The notes under the pieces: generated by a model
The model's database searches: none
Seen by the model: the letters and a program-made list of their open reading frames with translations, nothing else
Told to the model about the DNA's origin: nothing
Shown here: positions 1 through 10,675 of the stretch, piece after piece
Layout of the letters: every line of letters starts with the position of its first letter
Numbering within the stretch: the first letter of the stretch is position 1
Position numbers and translations under genes: made by a program
Assembly: GCA_007570785.1 (NCBI GenBank)
Contig: ML660777.1
Location: forward strand, 8,263,166-8,327,165
Origin: Antilocapra americana
Lineage: Eukaryota; Chordata; Mammalia; Artiodactyla; Antilocapridae
Direction: 5' to 3'
DNA length: 64,000 bases

Positions 1-2890
1 CTGTGAAATAATTTTCTTACAGAATATTAAAATAACTGTTTCCTCAACATATGCATGTGTAGGGACGAATGTGGGTGGGAGGTACATGGTAATTTTGACA
101 TTTGACTGCTTGCTAGAGTGCGGACTGGATCAGTGATGTAGGTGTTAAATAAAATCTAAACTCATCATGTACACATTTATAGATGGGTGGCAGAACTTCT
201 GGTTCTCTCTTCCCCCACAGGGAGTTTTGTTCTATCATCAGTTTAAAAAGTTTCAAGTGATAGTTTTCACTCATATTAGAATTGTATAAATCCATATCAC
301 AGACTGAAAACTCAGAACAAAGAATAATCTAGATTAAAAGGTGTTATCTTTTTTTGCAACTCGATCACCTCCTTCATTTCTAGCCAGACACTATTCCTAA
401 TGAAGTCATCAGCTTTTTACTTGCGAAAAGCAAAAGCTGCTTGATTTTCCGAGGTTAAAAGATCAGATCAGGTTAAAAAATACATGATTTTTTAGAAATA
501 GTTTCAGTTCCCTTCACAGGAACAATAGTCTTTTAAGGGAAGGAAAATTCATGACATAGTTGATATCTTTCAGTGTGTCTCAAAAGCCAAAAGTGACCGC
601 AACTTTTGAAAAAATGAAAAATCAATCTGATTCATTTGTTAAAATGTATTTTCTTTCCTACAAATATACTTAACCTCTTCCTATGCTTGCTGTAATATAC
701 TATAAATAACAAGGAATTGTTATGGTAATGTAGATATACCTTTAAACAGCATTAAAGGAGTTTTAGAAAATCTGACTTTGCAATGGAGATGTCATGTGTA
801 TGAAATAAAAATCCACTCCTTATAAGATCAAAATGGTTTACTTAGCTCAGATTATTTTACTGTGAAACTGAAAACTTTCTTGAAGCGTAGTAAAATCCCA
901 CATACGTGACTAAGCTCTTTCCTAAAAATAGAAGTGGCTTCAATTAAATTATCAGTGAGGCAATAAGTCAGAACATTCTTAGAGTTCAGGAACATCATAT
1001 GATCTATGTGAAGGAAGATTTTAAAAATAGAAATTTGGGCTCTAGAGAGACAAACTATTCCCAGAGCATTTGTTTATGAGCAAAGTGTTGAGGGGGAAAA
1101 TTTTACTTTACTCTCCCCAGACCTCAATTTTTGTTTTGCGTATGTGTGTACACATTTATGCCTACAAGTTTGTGTGTGTGATTTTTTATCTTGTAGATTT
1201 TACTTCAGTTTTCAGATCAGAAATGAACACTTACTGATGTATTTAACAGAGATATTTTATTTTATGAGCGCTGCAAAATTACATTAAAAAGAAATGACCA
1301 TCTTTTTTCATTCAGTTGACTGCATCAGAACCCTTTGCAAATAACTAAAACATCCATGGCTTTTCTGATGAAGCATCTGGATGTATTCCTGTTTTTGAGT
1401 ATGGCATTTTGCTGTAATGTTTGCAGTATTGTAGTACATTGACTATTAGACAAGTTACCATGACCTATTTTCAGATACATTGGTGGAATCCATATTATCT
1501 GTAGAAAGAGAGTGACATTAATTCATTTTAAAAGTAATGAAGTATAATGCACAAGGATTATTGATCTGGAGATATTATATGTCCATTAAAAATAGGAAAG
1601 AAGACTCTTCTGAATAATGGTAGTAGATATTATATAATTCATAGACAAATCCATTAAATTAAAAAGAAATGATTTAGCCATTTTCATTGTTCATTTTCCT
1701 ATGGTGTTTGTTTTCACAATTAATTTGATTCACTCAAGTGCACATTCAGTGCGACTTGTTGGGGAATTAGTGCCACACATTTTTGTTTCTGACAGTGTAA
1801 GTCCTAGGAAACAACATCATTGTAACTATATCAAATGCCATTCAGAAAAAAATACCTTGGGAAAATGTTTTTTGGGAGGAACAGAATTTTAAGAACACTG
1901 CAAACTTTCCTCTGAATTCAGAGGAACATGAAAATATATTTCAGGCTTACAGCAAAGCCGTTAATACAACATTTGGAAACAAAACACAGGCTCAGCAACA
2001 TTTGCACATCAGGTAATAGGCAGGACTACCTTAGAGATTCTTTCTGAGATGAGTCTTAGAGTCAGTTCTGCTAGATGGCCATTTATTTTCCACACTTCTC
2101 AGAATTATCTGCAAGGGAACATAGTAAGCTGTCATAATTTATTTGTAAAACCCCTAAAATAGAATTGGCAGAGACTGAATTTCTAAATGAGAAATGATCG
2201 TTCCAAAAGACTGGATTTCAATGTAACTATATTAGAAAATATCTCAAGTTCGACTCTTCTTGATCATACTATATGCTGCTTCCAAAGAAAGGCGTTTATA
2301 AGACTGTTGCTTAAGAAAAGTGTAGGAAATTCTGAAAAACCATAGATACCTTCTATGCATTAAAGGTAATATCTTATGTAGATTGCACACCAATATTTTT
2401 ATTTGCTTGTTTTTAGACCTGAGAAACTAGTTAGAACATCCAAGATCTCCACATATAATTTTCACATATCTATATTAAATTGATATTAAGGCTATTTCTA
2501 TGAGGTTATTATTGCATGTTAATAACCTATTATCCTCACGAGATTATATGAAGCTGCCTGAGATTAACATTAAATTAAGTGTGCTTTCATTTTTTTGTAC
2601 CCTGACTTATTTTATCTTTCCAGCTTTCTTTCTAGTAACTTTGGACCATACTTTGCTGGAATTAATACAACTACTAAATTAAGCCTCTACTTCTTTGGTA
2701 TTATAGGGCTTCCTTCCTTTGAGATTTATATTTTCAGCTTTTAAAAGGGAAAACAAATATTTTACTACTTTATACCTCAATACATTATAAATCTCACAGT
2801 AAATCTTTTAGAACTGATTTTGTTAACTCTCATAATTTAAATATTTAAACATAGCAAGTTTATTATAAATGCTGATGGTAGGATGTTTTG
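1..2890. other. Unassigned AT-rich sequence, no gene recognised
   Basis: No reading frame here exceeds about 63 codons and none resembles a known protein. I see no SINE, BovB, MIR or L2 signature and no CpG island. The composition is AT-rich, with short runs such as the TG-rich patch near 1140-1180. It may hold repeats too old to recognise by eye. Confidence 0.5.
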
Positions 2891-2989
2891 TATAATAAAG
2901 AGTTTTACTGGGCCTTGTCTCTGGTTGTTGCAGGGTGGCGGAATTTCTATACTCTATAGCAATGTTTTTGTTATGCATTAATCTCTTAG

Positions 2990-3665
2990 AGCACACCTGA
3001 ATCTATCCTAATAAGGTGACTTAAGATAGGCTTCCAGACAGCTTCAGAGTAGGACTGGTCACTAGAAAGACCAATCATGTAATTAGAAGTTTGAGATTTT
3101 GAGCCAAAATCCAGGAGTTAAAGACTTAAAAAGTTAAATCCAGTTTTGAGTCCAAACTCCAGGGGTTAAAGACTTAATTCTATCATACAGTCAATGATTT
3201 GATAAATCATGCCTATGTAATGGAATATCAATTACCACTCTGGACATTTAGGCTCAGAAGAGCTTCCTGGTTGATGGGCACATTGATGTCAGGAGGACGA
3301 CTTGTCCTGACTTCCCAGAGAAGGGTATGAAAGCTCTGTGTTCTGGTCCCTCCCAGATCTTCCTTTGTACGTCTTCATTTGACTTCTCCTGGTTTGTATT
3401 TGTATAATAAAAATGTACTCGTGAGTTTTGCATGAGTTCTGAGAATTACACTACAAATTACTGAATCCAATAGAGACTCTCAGGAACCCCTGGAATTTGT
3501 AGGCTGTGTTCAGAAGTGTTGTTGGAGTCCCCACTTGTGCCTGATGTCTAAAGTTAAGGCAGTCTTGTTGGGTAACATGCCCTTGAACTTGCATTGTCCC
3601 CATTATCTACCACTGGTTAGTGCCAAAACTGATTTGCAGTATACCAGTCAGTATTGAAATGAGTG
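2990..3665 (+). mobile_element. Ancient ERVL-type solo LTR (MER21-like)
   Basis: The order of blocks recalls an old mammalian ERVL-class LTR of the MER21 kind. It has a 'gcctatgtaatgga' block near 3210, 'agagcttcctggttgatg' near 3258 and 'agaagggtatgaaagctc' near 3320. A TATA/poly(A)-like 'gtataataaa' lies near 3402, a 'gagttctgagaatta' block near 3434 and a 'ggcagtcttgttgggtaac' block near 3556. No gag, pol or env frame adjoins it, so it is a solo LTR or isolated fragment. The family name comes from memory of consensus order and is less certain than the LTR call. The ends are approximate and no target-site duplication was identified. Confidence 0.55.
3097..3175 (+). repeat. Tandem duplication inside the LTR
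   Basis: A block of about 32 bases at 3097-3128 recurs, slightly diverged, at 3143-3175 (period about 46 bp). Both copies contain 'gttaaagactta'. It appears to be a local tandem duplication within the LTR body. Confidence 0.7.
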
Positions 3666-4205
3666 TAATGCACAGGGACTGTTAAACAAATACATAACAT
3701 TCTGGTGAGGAGGGGTTTACTTTATTTCACAGAAACATATTTTAATTGTACTGAAAGAATAAATTATAGTGAAGGATAGGAAATAATAACCAAAGAAATT
3801 TTTTTTAAATGCTAAGAAGCCATTTTCCAGGCAGTACTCAAATGAGAATCATGAAAGAATTTAGATTTCTCCCTGAGTGATGCAAAAGATATTCAGAGGC
3901 AGACTTTTCTTCAAGATGGAGGAATAATTGGATACTCATATGCAAATAAATGGATCATCTACATTTCAGCAATGCAAAAAATATCTCAAAACTGACCTTG
4001 CACCTACATGAGAAATCTAAAACTTTGCGATTTATACAAGAAAACAAAGGAGAACACTGTAACCATGATTTAAATAATATTGAAATACAACCCCAAAAGT
4101 ATACTTTGTACAAGAACAAATAAATTAGTTGATCTTTGTGAAAATTAAGTACTTCTGCACTTTGAAAGCTATTGATAAATAAGAGAATTATCAGACAGTT
4201 CACAG
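3666..4205. other. Unassigned sequence
   Basis: No recognisable gene or repeat; AT-rich with short A and T runs only. Confidence 0.45.
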
Positions 4206-5010
4206 ATGATGAGAATATTTACAAATGAGATTAGTAAAGATCTTATATCCAGACTCTATATGAAAATATCCTCAAAACTCAATCATAAAAAACAAACAAC
4301 TGGATTAAAAAAGGGCAAATAAATAGAGACACTTCACCAAAGAAGGTAGATCTATAAAATGGCAAATGTGTACTTAAAAAGTTTTCAGCATCTTTGTTTG
4401 ATTAGAATAACAAAAATGGAACCTATAATTAAATACCACCAACACTACTGAAATCAAAGAAAGTAGTGACAAGACATGCTGAATAGTATAAGGAACAACT
4501 GGAAATTTCAGACATTGCTGATGGGAATGCAAAATGGTAGTAATTTGGAAAATATTTTGACTGTTTATTATGAAATTAAAAAATGTTTATCATCCAATTC
4601 AACAATCTGCATTAATGATTACTGAAGTGAAATAAAACATCACATGAGCTCAGAAACCTGTGTTCAAATATTTCTAGCAGTTTTATTTATAATCACTAAA
4701 GCTAAAAGCAACCCAATTATTCTTCAACTGGCAAGTGAATAAACTGTGCTATATACAAACAATGGAACTGAAAGTTGCAATGAACAACTGAAAAGGGGTG
4801 AACAAGTGTTTCATACACTACCAACAAGGATAAATTGCACATGCAGCGTTCTAAGTAAAAGAAGTCTGTCTTGGAAAGATACATATTCTGTGACTCCATT
4901 TATTGTTTATTTTTAAAACTAAGACTTGAAAACAATGTTATGTTCACTACTAACAGGAAGATTCAGAGATTTCCCGTCTACTTCCTGCTCCTACATATGC
5001 ATAGCCTCCA
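4206..5010 (+). mobile_element. Old L1 LINE, ORF2 end and 3' region
   Basis: The order of blocks matches the end of mammalian L1 ORF2. There is a 'gggcaaataaatagagacacttcacc'-type segment near 4315, a 'tgctgatgggaatgcaaaatgg' segment near 4510, and a block resembling 'tagcagctttattcataat' near 4676-4696. These are followed by an 'actggcaagtgaataaactg' block near 4727. The frame is destroyed by many substitutions and stops, so this is an ancient (L1M-age) copy. It leads into L1 3'-UTR-like sequence that is interrupted by the BovB insertion at 5021. Confidence 0.7.
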
Positions 5011-5038
5011 CCACTACTCAGTCAGTTAGTCCAGTCGC

Positions 5039-5155
5039 TCAGCAAGTATTAATTTAATGTTTTCTAAATTAGGTGCTTTGTGTGTGTGACATTTTATGTT
5101 TTAGTCAAGTGAAAAGATAACTTTCATTTTTAATGCTTAGGTACTTTTAGTTGTC
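5039..5155. repeat. Left arm of 117-bp perfect inverted repeat
   Basis: The reverse complement of this segment is identical, base for base, to 7069-7185. The similarity stops at 5038/5039 and 5155/5156. The arm lies inside BovB copy 1, between its tail ('cagtcgctcag') and its body (resuming with 'aggcctccctgtccatcacc'). This arm is therefore the acceptor and the 7069-7185 sequence is the likely source. Confidence 0.95.
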
Positions 5156-5717
5156 TATGAACCACAGAACTCCAGGCCTCCCTGTCCATCACCAACTCTC
5201 GGAGTCCACCCAAACCGATGTCCATCAAGTCGATGACACCATCCAGCCATCTCATCCTCTGTCGTCCCCTTCTCCTCCTACCCTCAATCTTTCCCAGCAT
5301 CAGGGTCTTTACAAATGAGTTAACTCTTTGCATGAGGTGGCCAAAGTATTGGAGTTTCAGTTTCAACATCAGTCCTGCTAGTGAACACCCAGGACTGATC
5401 TCCTTTAGGATAGACTGGATGGATATCCTTGCAGTCCAAGGGACTCTCAAGAGTCTTCTCCAACACCACAGTTCAAAAGTATCAATTCTTCGGCGCTCAG
5501 CTTTCTTTAGAGTCCAACTCTCACATCCATACATGACCACTGGAAAAACCATAGCCTTGACTAGACAGACCTTTGTTGGCAAAATAATGTCTCTGCTTTT
5601 TAATACACTGTCTAGGTTGGTCATAACTTTCCTTCCAAGGAGTAAGTGTCTTTTAATTTCATGGCTGAAATCACTATTTGCAGTGATTTTGGAGCCCAGA
5701 AAAATAAAGTCAGCCAC
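5130..5717 (-). pseudogene. BovB ORF remnant, C-terminal region after RT palm
   Basis: This 195-codon open stretch on the minus strand covers the C-terminal part of the BovB polyprotein, downstream of the YADD box. Recognisable motifs include [37 protein letters not shown] and [10 protein letters not shown]. It is a truncated remnant without a catalytic core. Its last residues (after ...SSVVHR) and its stop codon come from the inverted 117-bp insertion, not from BovB, whose normal ending is lost. No function is expected. Confidence 0.85.
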
Positions 5718-5939
5718 TGTTTCCCCATCTATTTGCTTGAAGTGATGGGACCAGATGCCATGATCTTAGTTTTCTGCATGTTGAGCTTTAAGCCAATGTT
5801 TTCACTCTCCTCTTTCACTTTCATCAAGAGGCTCTTTAGTTCTTCTTCACTTTCTGCCATAGGGTGGTGTCATCTGCATATCTGAGGTTATTGATATTTC
5901 TCCCGGCAATCGTGATTCCAGCTTGTGCCCCACTACTCA

Positions 5940-6115
5940 CAATACCCATAAGAGTGGTACATTTGTTACAATGGATGCACCACATCATTGATAACCCTAA
6001 ATCTGTAGCTTACATTATGGTTCATTCTTGGTGTTCAATAGAATCAACATTCTATTGATTTTGAAAAATAAATATTACATGTATTCAAAATTGTGGTATC
6101 ATATAGAGTAGCAGT
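5940..6115. mobile_element. L1 3'-UTR-type fragment
   Basis: The segment containing 'gtggtacatttgttacaat' and 'ttcattcttggtgttc' matches a well-known L1M 3'-UTR block. It directly continues the L1-derived sequence interrupted by BovB copy 1: removing the BovB and one TSD copy joins 5020 to 5940. Orientation is not certain. Confidence 0.6.
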
Positions 6116-6310
6116 CCATAAGCTTTTCAGAACTAGAGACTGGTTTTGTGGAAGACAGTTTTTCCATGGACCGGGGTGAAGGGTGGTTTCAGGGTGATAC
6201 AAGTACGTTACATTTATTGTGCATTTTATTTCTATTATTATTACATCAGCTCCAACTCAGGTCACCAGGGCTTTAGATTCCAGAGTTTGGGGATCCCTGA
6301 CATTGAGCAA
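6116..6310. mobile_element. hAT-type DNA transposon remnant (MER1-like)
   Basis: The blocks 'actggttttgtggaagaca', 'tttttccatggaccggggtg', 'acatttattgtgcatttta' and a terminal 'gtttggggatccctg' occur in the same order as at one end of MER1-type hAT-Charlie elements. Only one end is present and no transposase frame is visible. The family name is from memory of the terminal sequence. Confidence 0.6.
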
Positions 6311-6609
6311 TCTGACTTCCTTAAGAATGATCTGTGTTCTGCCTATTTATCTCTCCACCTCCCCTATGATTCCTTTTACGTGATGTTCTGGAAAAGACAA
6401 ATGGAAGTTTATACATATTAAGTAGAGTTTTGGAGACATGATTTTATAAAGTAGTATCAAAATTATAATCATAAACAAATAAAAATAATATTAGTAGCAA
6501 TAATACCACCTTGATTTGTGTAATATATATTGTTAAAAAAAATTTTATTTTTGTGATCACATCTAATCTTCATACCTCTAGAAATTTGTGTATGTATCTG
6601 AATCATTAT
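6311..6609. other. Unassigned AT-rich spacer
   Basis: Nothing recognisable apart from A-rich stretches; no frame of note. Confidence 0.4.
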
Positions 6610-6884
6610 GGAGAAGGCAATGGCAACCCACTCCAGTACTCTTGCCTGGAAAATCCCATCATGGAGGAGCCTGGTAGGCTGCAGTCCATGGGGTCATGAA
6701 GAATCAGACACGACTGAGCAACTTCACTTTCTCTTCTCACTTTCATGCATTGGAGAAGGAAATGGCAACCAATCCAGTGTTCTTGCCTGGAGAATCCCAG
6801 GGATGGAAGAGCCTGGTGGGCTGCCGTCTATGGGGTCACACAGAATCGGATACGACTGGAGTGACTTAGCAGCAGCAGCAGCTG
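6610..6884 (+). mobile_element. BOV-A2 SINE (two Bov-A units)
   Basis: Two related units follow each other. The first starts with 'ggagaaggcaatggcaaccc' (6610) and the second with 'ggagaaggaaatggcaacca' (6752). They are joined by a 'cttctcactttcatgcatt' linker, and the element ends in a 'gcagcagcagcagctg' tail. This is the typical dimer organisation of BOV-A2, which derives from the BovB 3' region. It has no coding capacity. Confidence 0.92.
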
Positions 6885-7068
6885 AATCATTTGTACATTA
6901 ACAGAACTCTACTATAAGCCAACAAGTTGCTTCCACTGCTTTATTTCCATAATTTAACTCTGCCATCTATCGCCTAGCAGAATTTAATGTCATTAACAAT
7001 GATTTATAGAACTACCAGAAATAAAGATGGAACTGATATCATCACTACATCCTATTTTCCCATTGTAT

Positions 7069-7185
7069 GACAACTAAAAGTACCTAAGCATTAAAAATGA
7101 AAGTTATCTTTTCACTTGACTAAAACATAAAATGTCACACACACAAAGCACCTAATTTAGAAAACATTAAATTAATACTTGCTGA
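7069..7185. repeat. Right arm (probable source) of 117-bp perfect inverted repeat
   Basis: This segment is identical to the reverse complement of 5039-5155. Unlike that arm, it is embedded in otherwise unremarkable AT-rich sequence that continues smoothly on both sides, so it is probably the original locus. The loop between the arms is 1,913 bp and contains most of BovB copy 1, L1 and hAT pieces and a BOV-A2 SINE. Confidence 0.95.
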
Positions 7186-8474
7186 CCTAAGCAAGTATAA
7201 AAATTTGGGAAATAAGGCCATAATAAAGGCTAGGTAGAAACTAAAGAATCATATTTTTTTAAGTCCATATATATGAGCTAACCTCTGAGTGACCTATTCC
7301 CTGAAGCCATATGCATTGTAATATATTTTCACAATGTCAGATTTTCAATATCATATATGTTATTAGAATTGGTGTCAGCAAAAATCCAAACATTTGAGAA
7401 CATACTAAAGAAAATAATTTGAGAAGAGAGTAAAGTGAGATTTTTATCATGTATAGTTGTAACTAGTCCAGTTTTTAGCTATTCTCAGCTATATGACTTA
7501 TAAGCTTTTAACCTTGCCTCTGATTTTTTAAATTTGTCCATACTTTAGAAATATAGTTGTCACATAGGGAAAAAAAATGAGATGGAATATATATGCATAT
7601 GGCTTACATTTCTTCAAATAGATTTCACAAATGGATTTCTAGCAAAAGCTAGAAAAGTGCTTGAATATTTACATATACATGAATACAAATAACACTGGTA
7701 CATTTATATTGCATGTGTTTGCATTGATTTTTCCCATATGCATCTATAAGATTTACATAATGATGTTGTTTTAAAGATAATAGGAAGCAAACACTTACTA
7801 GCAATGCAATTAAATCACCAATCACGATGATACCTGAACATACAGTTTGACAACACAACATTGTTACCAGGGAACTATTGCAACATCTGCAGCTCTGAAG
7901 TTAATCATGACTCCAGCAAAGCGTCCTCCTAATGTGCTGCATGAGAGAGACACTAATTAGTCATTAAGTGCCCTGATATCATAGAGGGCTGGCGCTTCTG
8001 TTTCACATCAACTGCGGTAGTGCAGAGCAGCGGTGGCATTCGCCACGGCAGCCGCACCGAACATGGAACATGATGGGAGAAGTGTGGACCAAAACTCTGC
8101 GAGGATTGTTGTTTGGAACTGGTTCTTATAATGAGACTCAATCTTCATTTTACTGATGGATGCGCTGTACTGGCAACTTGCCAGAGGTGTTTTTCTTGAT
8201 TGCACTGAAGGGAGGCAAATTTCCTTTGAGTGTGGAGGTATGAGGTTTTGATACTCCTCCTTGAGTCATGTTGGTATAGGATATGCTAAGATAAGTACTT
8301 CCCAGCAGCTTAATCTCCACAATAAAAGGCATAATCCAGTATTACCGATGTTTGCTTCAATCATGACACACAATATCCACCCTCAAGAATACTTAACTAG
8401 GTGAATCAGACTATAATAATGATAGTATGCTTCCCCAAAAATACTGTCACTCACTCCTTCTGTAAGATTTCAAT
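7186..8474. other. Unassigned sequence flanking a CpG-richer patch
   Basis: No repeat family is recognised. Most of it is AT-rich. The sub-segment 7890-8125 stands out and is listed separately. Short frames on the minus strand (60-70 codons) have no recognisable similarity. Confidence 0.45.
7890..8125. other. CpG-richer unique patch, candidate conserved non-coding element
   Basis: About nine CpG dinucleotides occur in roughly 190 bases (for example around 7920, 7992, 8013 and 8030-8062), far above the local background. A homeobox-like core 'actaattagtcattaag' lies near 7952-7968. No SINE, LINE or LTR signature is visible. This could be a conserved enhancer, a decayed exon or a fragment of an unrecognised repeat. 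Only conservation data would tell. Confidence 0.3.
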
Positions 8475-10113
8475 TGAGTTCAGTTCAGTAGCTCAGTCAT
8501 GTTCAACTCTTTGCGACTCCATGGACTGGAGAATGCCAGGCTTCCCTGTCCTTTACAAACTCCCAGAGCTTGCTCAGACTCATGTCCATCAAGTCGGTGA
8601 TGCAATCCAACCATCTCATGCTCTGTTGTCCCCTTCTCCTCCTGTCTTTAACCTTTCCCAGCATCAGGGTCTTTTCAAATGAGTCAGCTCTTCACATCAG
8701 GTGGCCAAAGTATTGGAGCTTCAGCTTCATCATCAATCTTTCCAATGAATATTCAGGACTGATTTCCTTTATGATGGACAGGTTTGATTACCTTGCAGTC
8801 CAAAGAACTCTCAAGAGTCTTCTCCAACACCATAGTTCAAAAGCATAAATTCTTCAGTGCTCAGCTTTTTTATAGTCCAACTCTAACATTCATACATGAC
8901 TAATGGAAAAACCATAGATAGGACTAGACAGAGCATTGTTGGCAAAATAGTCTCCGCTTTGCAATATGCTGTCTAGGTTGGTCATAGCTTTTCTTCCATG
9001 GAGCAAGCGTCTTTTAATTTCATGTCTGCAGTCAGCATCTACAGTGAGTTTGGAGCCCAAGAAAATAAAGTCAGCCACTGTTTACATTGTTTCCCCATCT
9101 ATTTGCCATGAAGTGATGGGACTGAATGCCATGATATTAGTTTTCTGAATGTTGTTTTAAGCCAGCTTCTTTATTCTCCTCCTTCACTTTTTATAAAGAG
9201 TCTCCTTAGTTCCTCTTCAATTTCTGCCATAAAGGTCATGTCATCTGCATAGATGAGGTTTTTGACATTTCTCCTGGTAAATTTTGAATCCAGTTTGTGC
9301 TTCATTCAACCTGGCATTTTGCATCATGTATCCTCCATATAAGTTTAAAAAGCAGGGTGACAATATACAGCCTTGACATACTCCTTTCCCAGTTTGGAAC
9401 CAATCTGTTCCATTTCCAGTTCTAACTCTTGGTTCTTGACCTGCATACAGATTTCTCAGGAGCCAGATAAGGTAGTCTGGTATTCCCATCTCTTTCAGAA
9501 TTTTCCACAGTTTGTTGTGATCCACACAGTCAGAGGTTTTAGCATCATTAATAAAGCAAAAGTAGATGTTTTTTCTGGAAATCTCTTGCTTTTTCTATGA
9601 TCCAACAGATGTTGGCAATTTGAGCTCTGGTTCCTCTTCCTTTTCTAAATCCAACTTGAACATCTGGAAGTTCACAGTTCACATACTGTTGAAGCCTTGC
9701 TTGGAGACTTTTGAACATTACTTTGCAAGTGTGTGACATGAGTGCAACTGTGCAATAGTTTGAACATTATTTTGATTGCCTTTCTCTGGGAATGGAATGA
9801 AAACTGACCTTTTCCAGTCCTGTGGCCACTGCTGAGTTTTCCAAATTTGCTGGCATATTGAATGTAGCACTTTCACAGCATCATCTTTTAGGATTTGAAA
9901 TAGCTCAACTGGAATTCCATCACCTCCACTAGCTTTGTTTGTAGTGATGCTTCTTATAAGGCTCACTTGACTTCACATTCCAGGTGTCTAGCTCTAGGTG
10001 AGTGAGCACACCATCATGGTTATCTGGGTCATTAATATCTTTTTTTTTTTTTTTGTATAATTCTTCTGTGTATACTTGCCACCTCTTCTTAATATCTTTT
10101 GCTTCTGTTACAT
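8475..10113 (-). mobile_element. BovB LINE copy 2, antisense, 1.64 kb
   Basis: The element runs on the minus strand from its 3' tail ('gttcagttcag' near 8478) through the RT palm and fingers to near the start of the RT region at 10113. Visible landmarks (antisense) are the YADD box around 9238-9250, the 'SPCFLNLY' region near 9340, the 'GFRKGRGTR' region near 9640 and 'KASGGDGIPVELFQILKDDA' near 9870-9935. The frames at 9241-9525, 9548-9739 and 9718-9966 are pieces of one broken ORF, separated by frameshifts. A T-run at about 10040-10055 marks an expanded A-tract in the sense strand. No target-site duplication was found. Confidence 0.93.
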
Positions 10114-10322
10114 CCATACCACAGGACTATATGCCTATTATTAAGTTATTAGGTCTATATGTCTGTTGTTAGACATTGGAAAATCAGAAGCATTCACAAA
10201 TGAAAATAAAAATTTTCAATAACAGCCAGCCAAAGAAACACAATGTTAGAATCTTGGTAAGCATATCTTGTTTTTTTTTTTTTTTAACCTTCAGAAATAT
10301 GTAAGCTTTACTGAGGTCTTTC

Positions 10323-10485
10323 AATGTGTCAGTCACTCTTCTAAGCATTTAATATGTATTATCTTACTTAGATCTCACAATAACTCTATAAAACAGGTAC
10401 TATTATTATGTTATTTGTATTATTTTATTATTATTATTTTACATGTCAGTGAACTAGAGCACATAGAAACTTGGACATTTCCCAT
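10323..10485 (-). mobile_element. MIR SINE fragment
   Basis: The blocks 'cactcttctaagcatttaa', 'cttagatctcacaataact' and 'ctataaaacaggtactatta', followed by 'ttttacatgtcagtgaact', match the reverse complement of MIR. It is a very old tRNA-derived SINE with no coding potential. Confidence 0.75.
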
Positions 10486-10545
10486 GGACACATGAAACTT
10501 GGATAGAAGATGGATTTGAAATCCCACAAGGAGATCTTGCAAATA

Positions 10546-10602
10546 TAATTGGTTGGCCAAAAGGTTATTCTGTAAGATGTTACTGAATTGGTGAACCCAA
10601 TA
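10546..10602. mobile_element. Mariner-type MITE remnant
   Basis: 'ttggttggccaaaaggtta' and 'tctgtaagatgtta' followed by 'aacccaata' correspond to the short mariner-derived MITE common in ruminants, whose ends read as inverted versions of one another. The copy is degraded and about 55 bp long. Confidence 0.6.
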
Positions 10603-10603
10603 T

Positions 10604-10675
10604 GCCTACCGGGTTACAATCCATCTGGTCATAAAGAGTCTGACATGACTTAGTGACTCAACAACAGCAATAGCA
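10604..10675 (+). mobile_element. Bov-tA SINE tail fragment
   Basis: The segment ends in 'aaagagtctgacatgacttagtgactcaac' followed by a CAA-rich tail, which is the 3' part of a Bov-tA SINE. The tRNA-like head is missing. Confidence 0.8.

Larger units (their letters stand above)
5021..5929 (-). mobile_element. BovB (RTE) LINE copy 1, antisense, with 10-bp TSD
   Basis: This is a 5'-truncated BovB retrotransposon read on the minus strand, from the 3' tail (near 5021) to the reverse transcriptase palm region (near 5929). The sequence 'ccactactca' occurs immediately outside both ends (5011-5020 and 5930-5939), a target-site duplication that fixes the insertion. Signature blocks include the antisense of YGCESW near 5520-5540 and of the YADD catalytic box near 5870. 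A 117-bp foreign segment (5039-5155) replaces about 25 bp of the tail. A one-base loss near 5862 shifts the frame at the YADD region, so the copy is dead. It sits inside old L1 sequence. Confidence 0.93.

Noticed and set aside
2990..3665. Provirus with internal genes
   Set aside because: Only an LTR-like segment is present; no gag, pol or env similarity on either side and no second LTR.
5218..5745. 175-codon plus-strand frame opposite BovB copy 1
   Set aside because: It is the antisense shadow of the BovB ORF; the same peptide style ([20 protein letters not shown]) recurs opposite every BovB copy.
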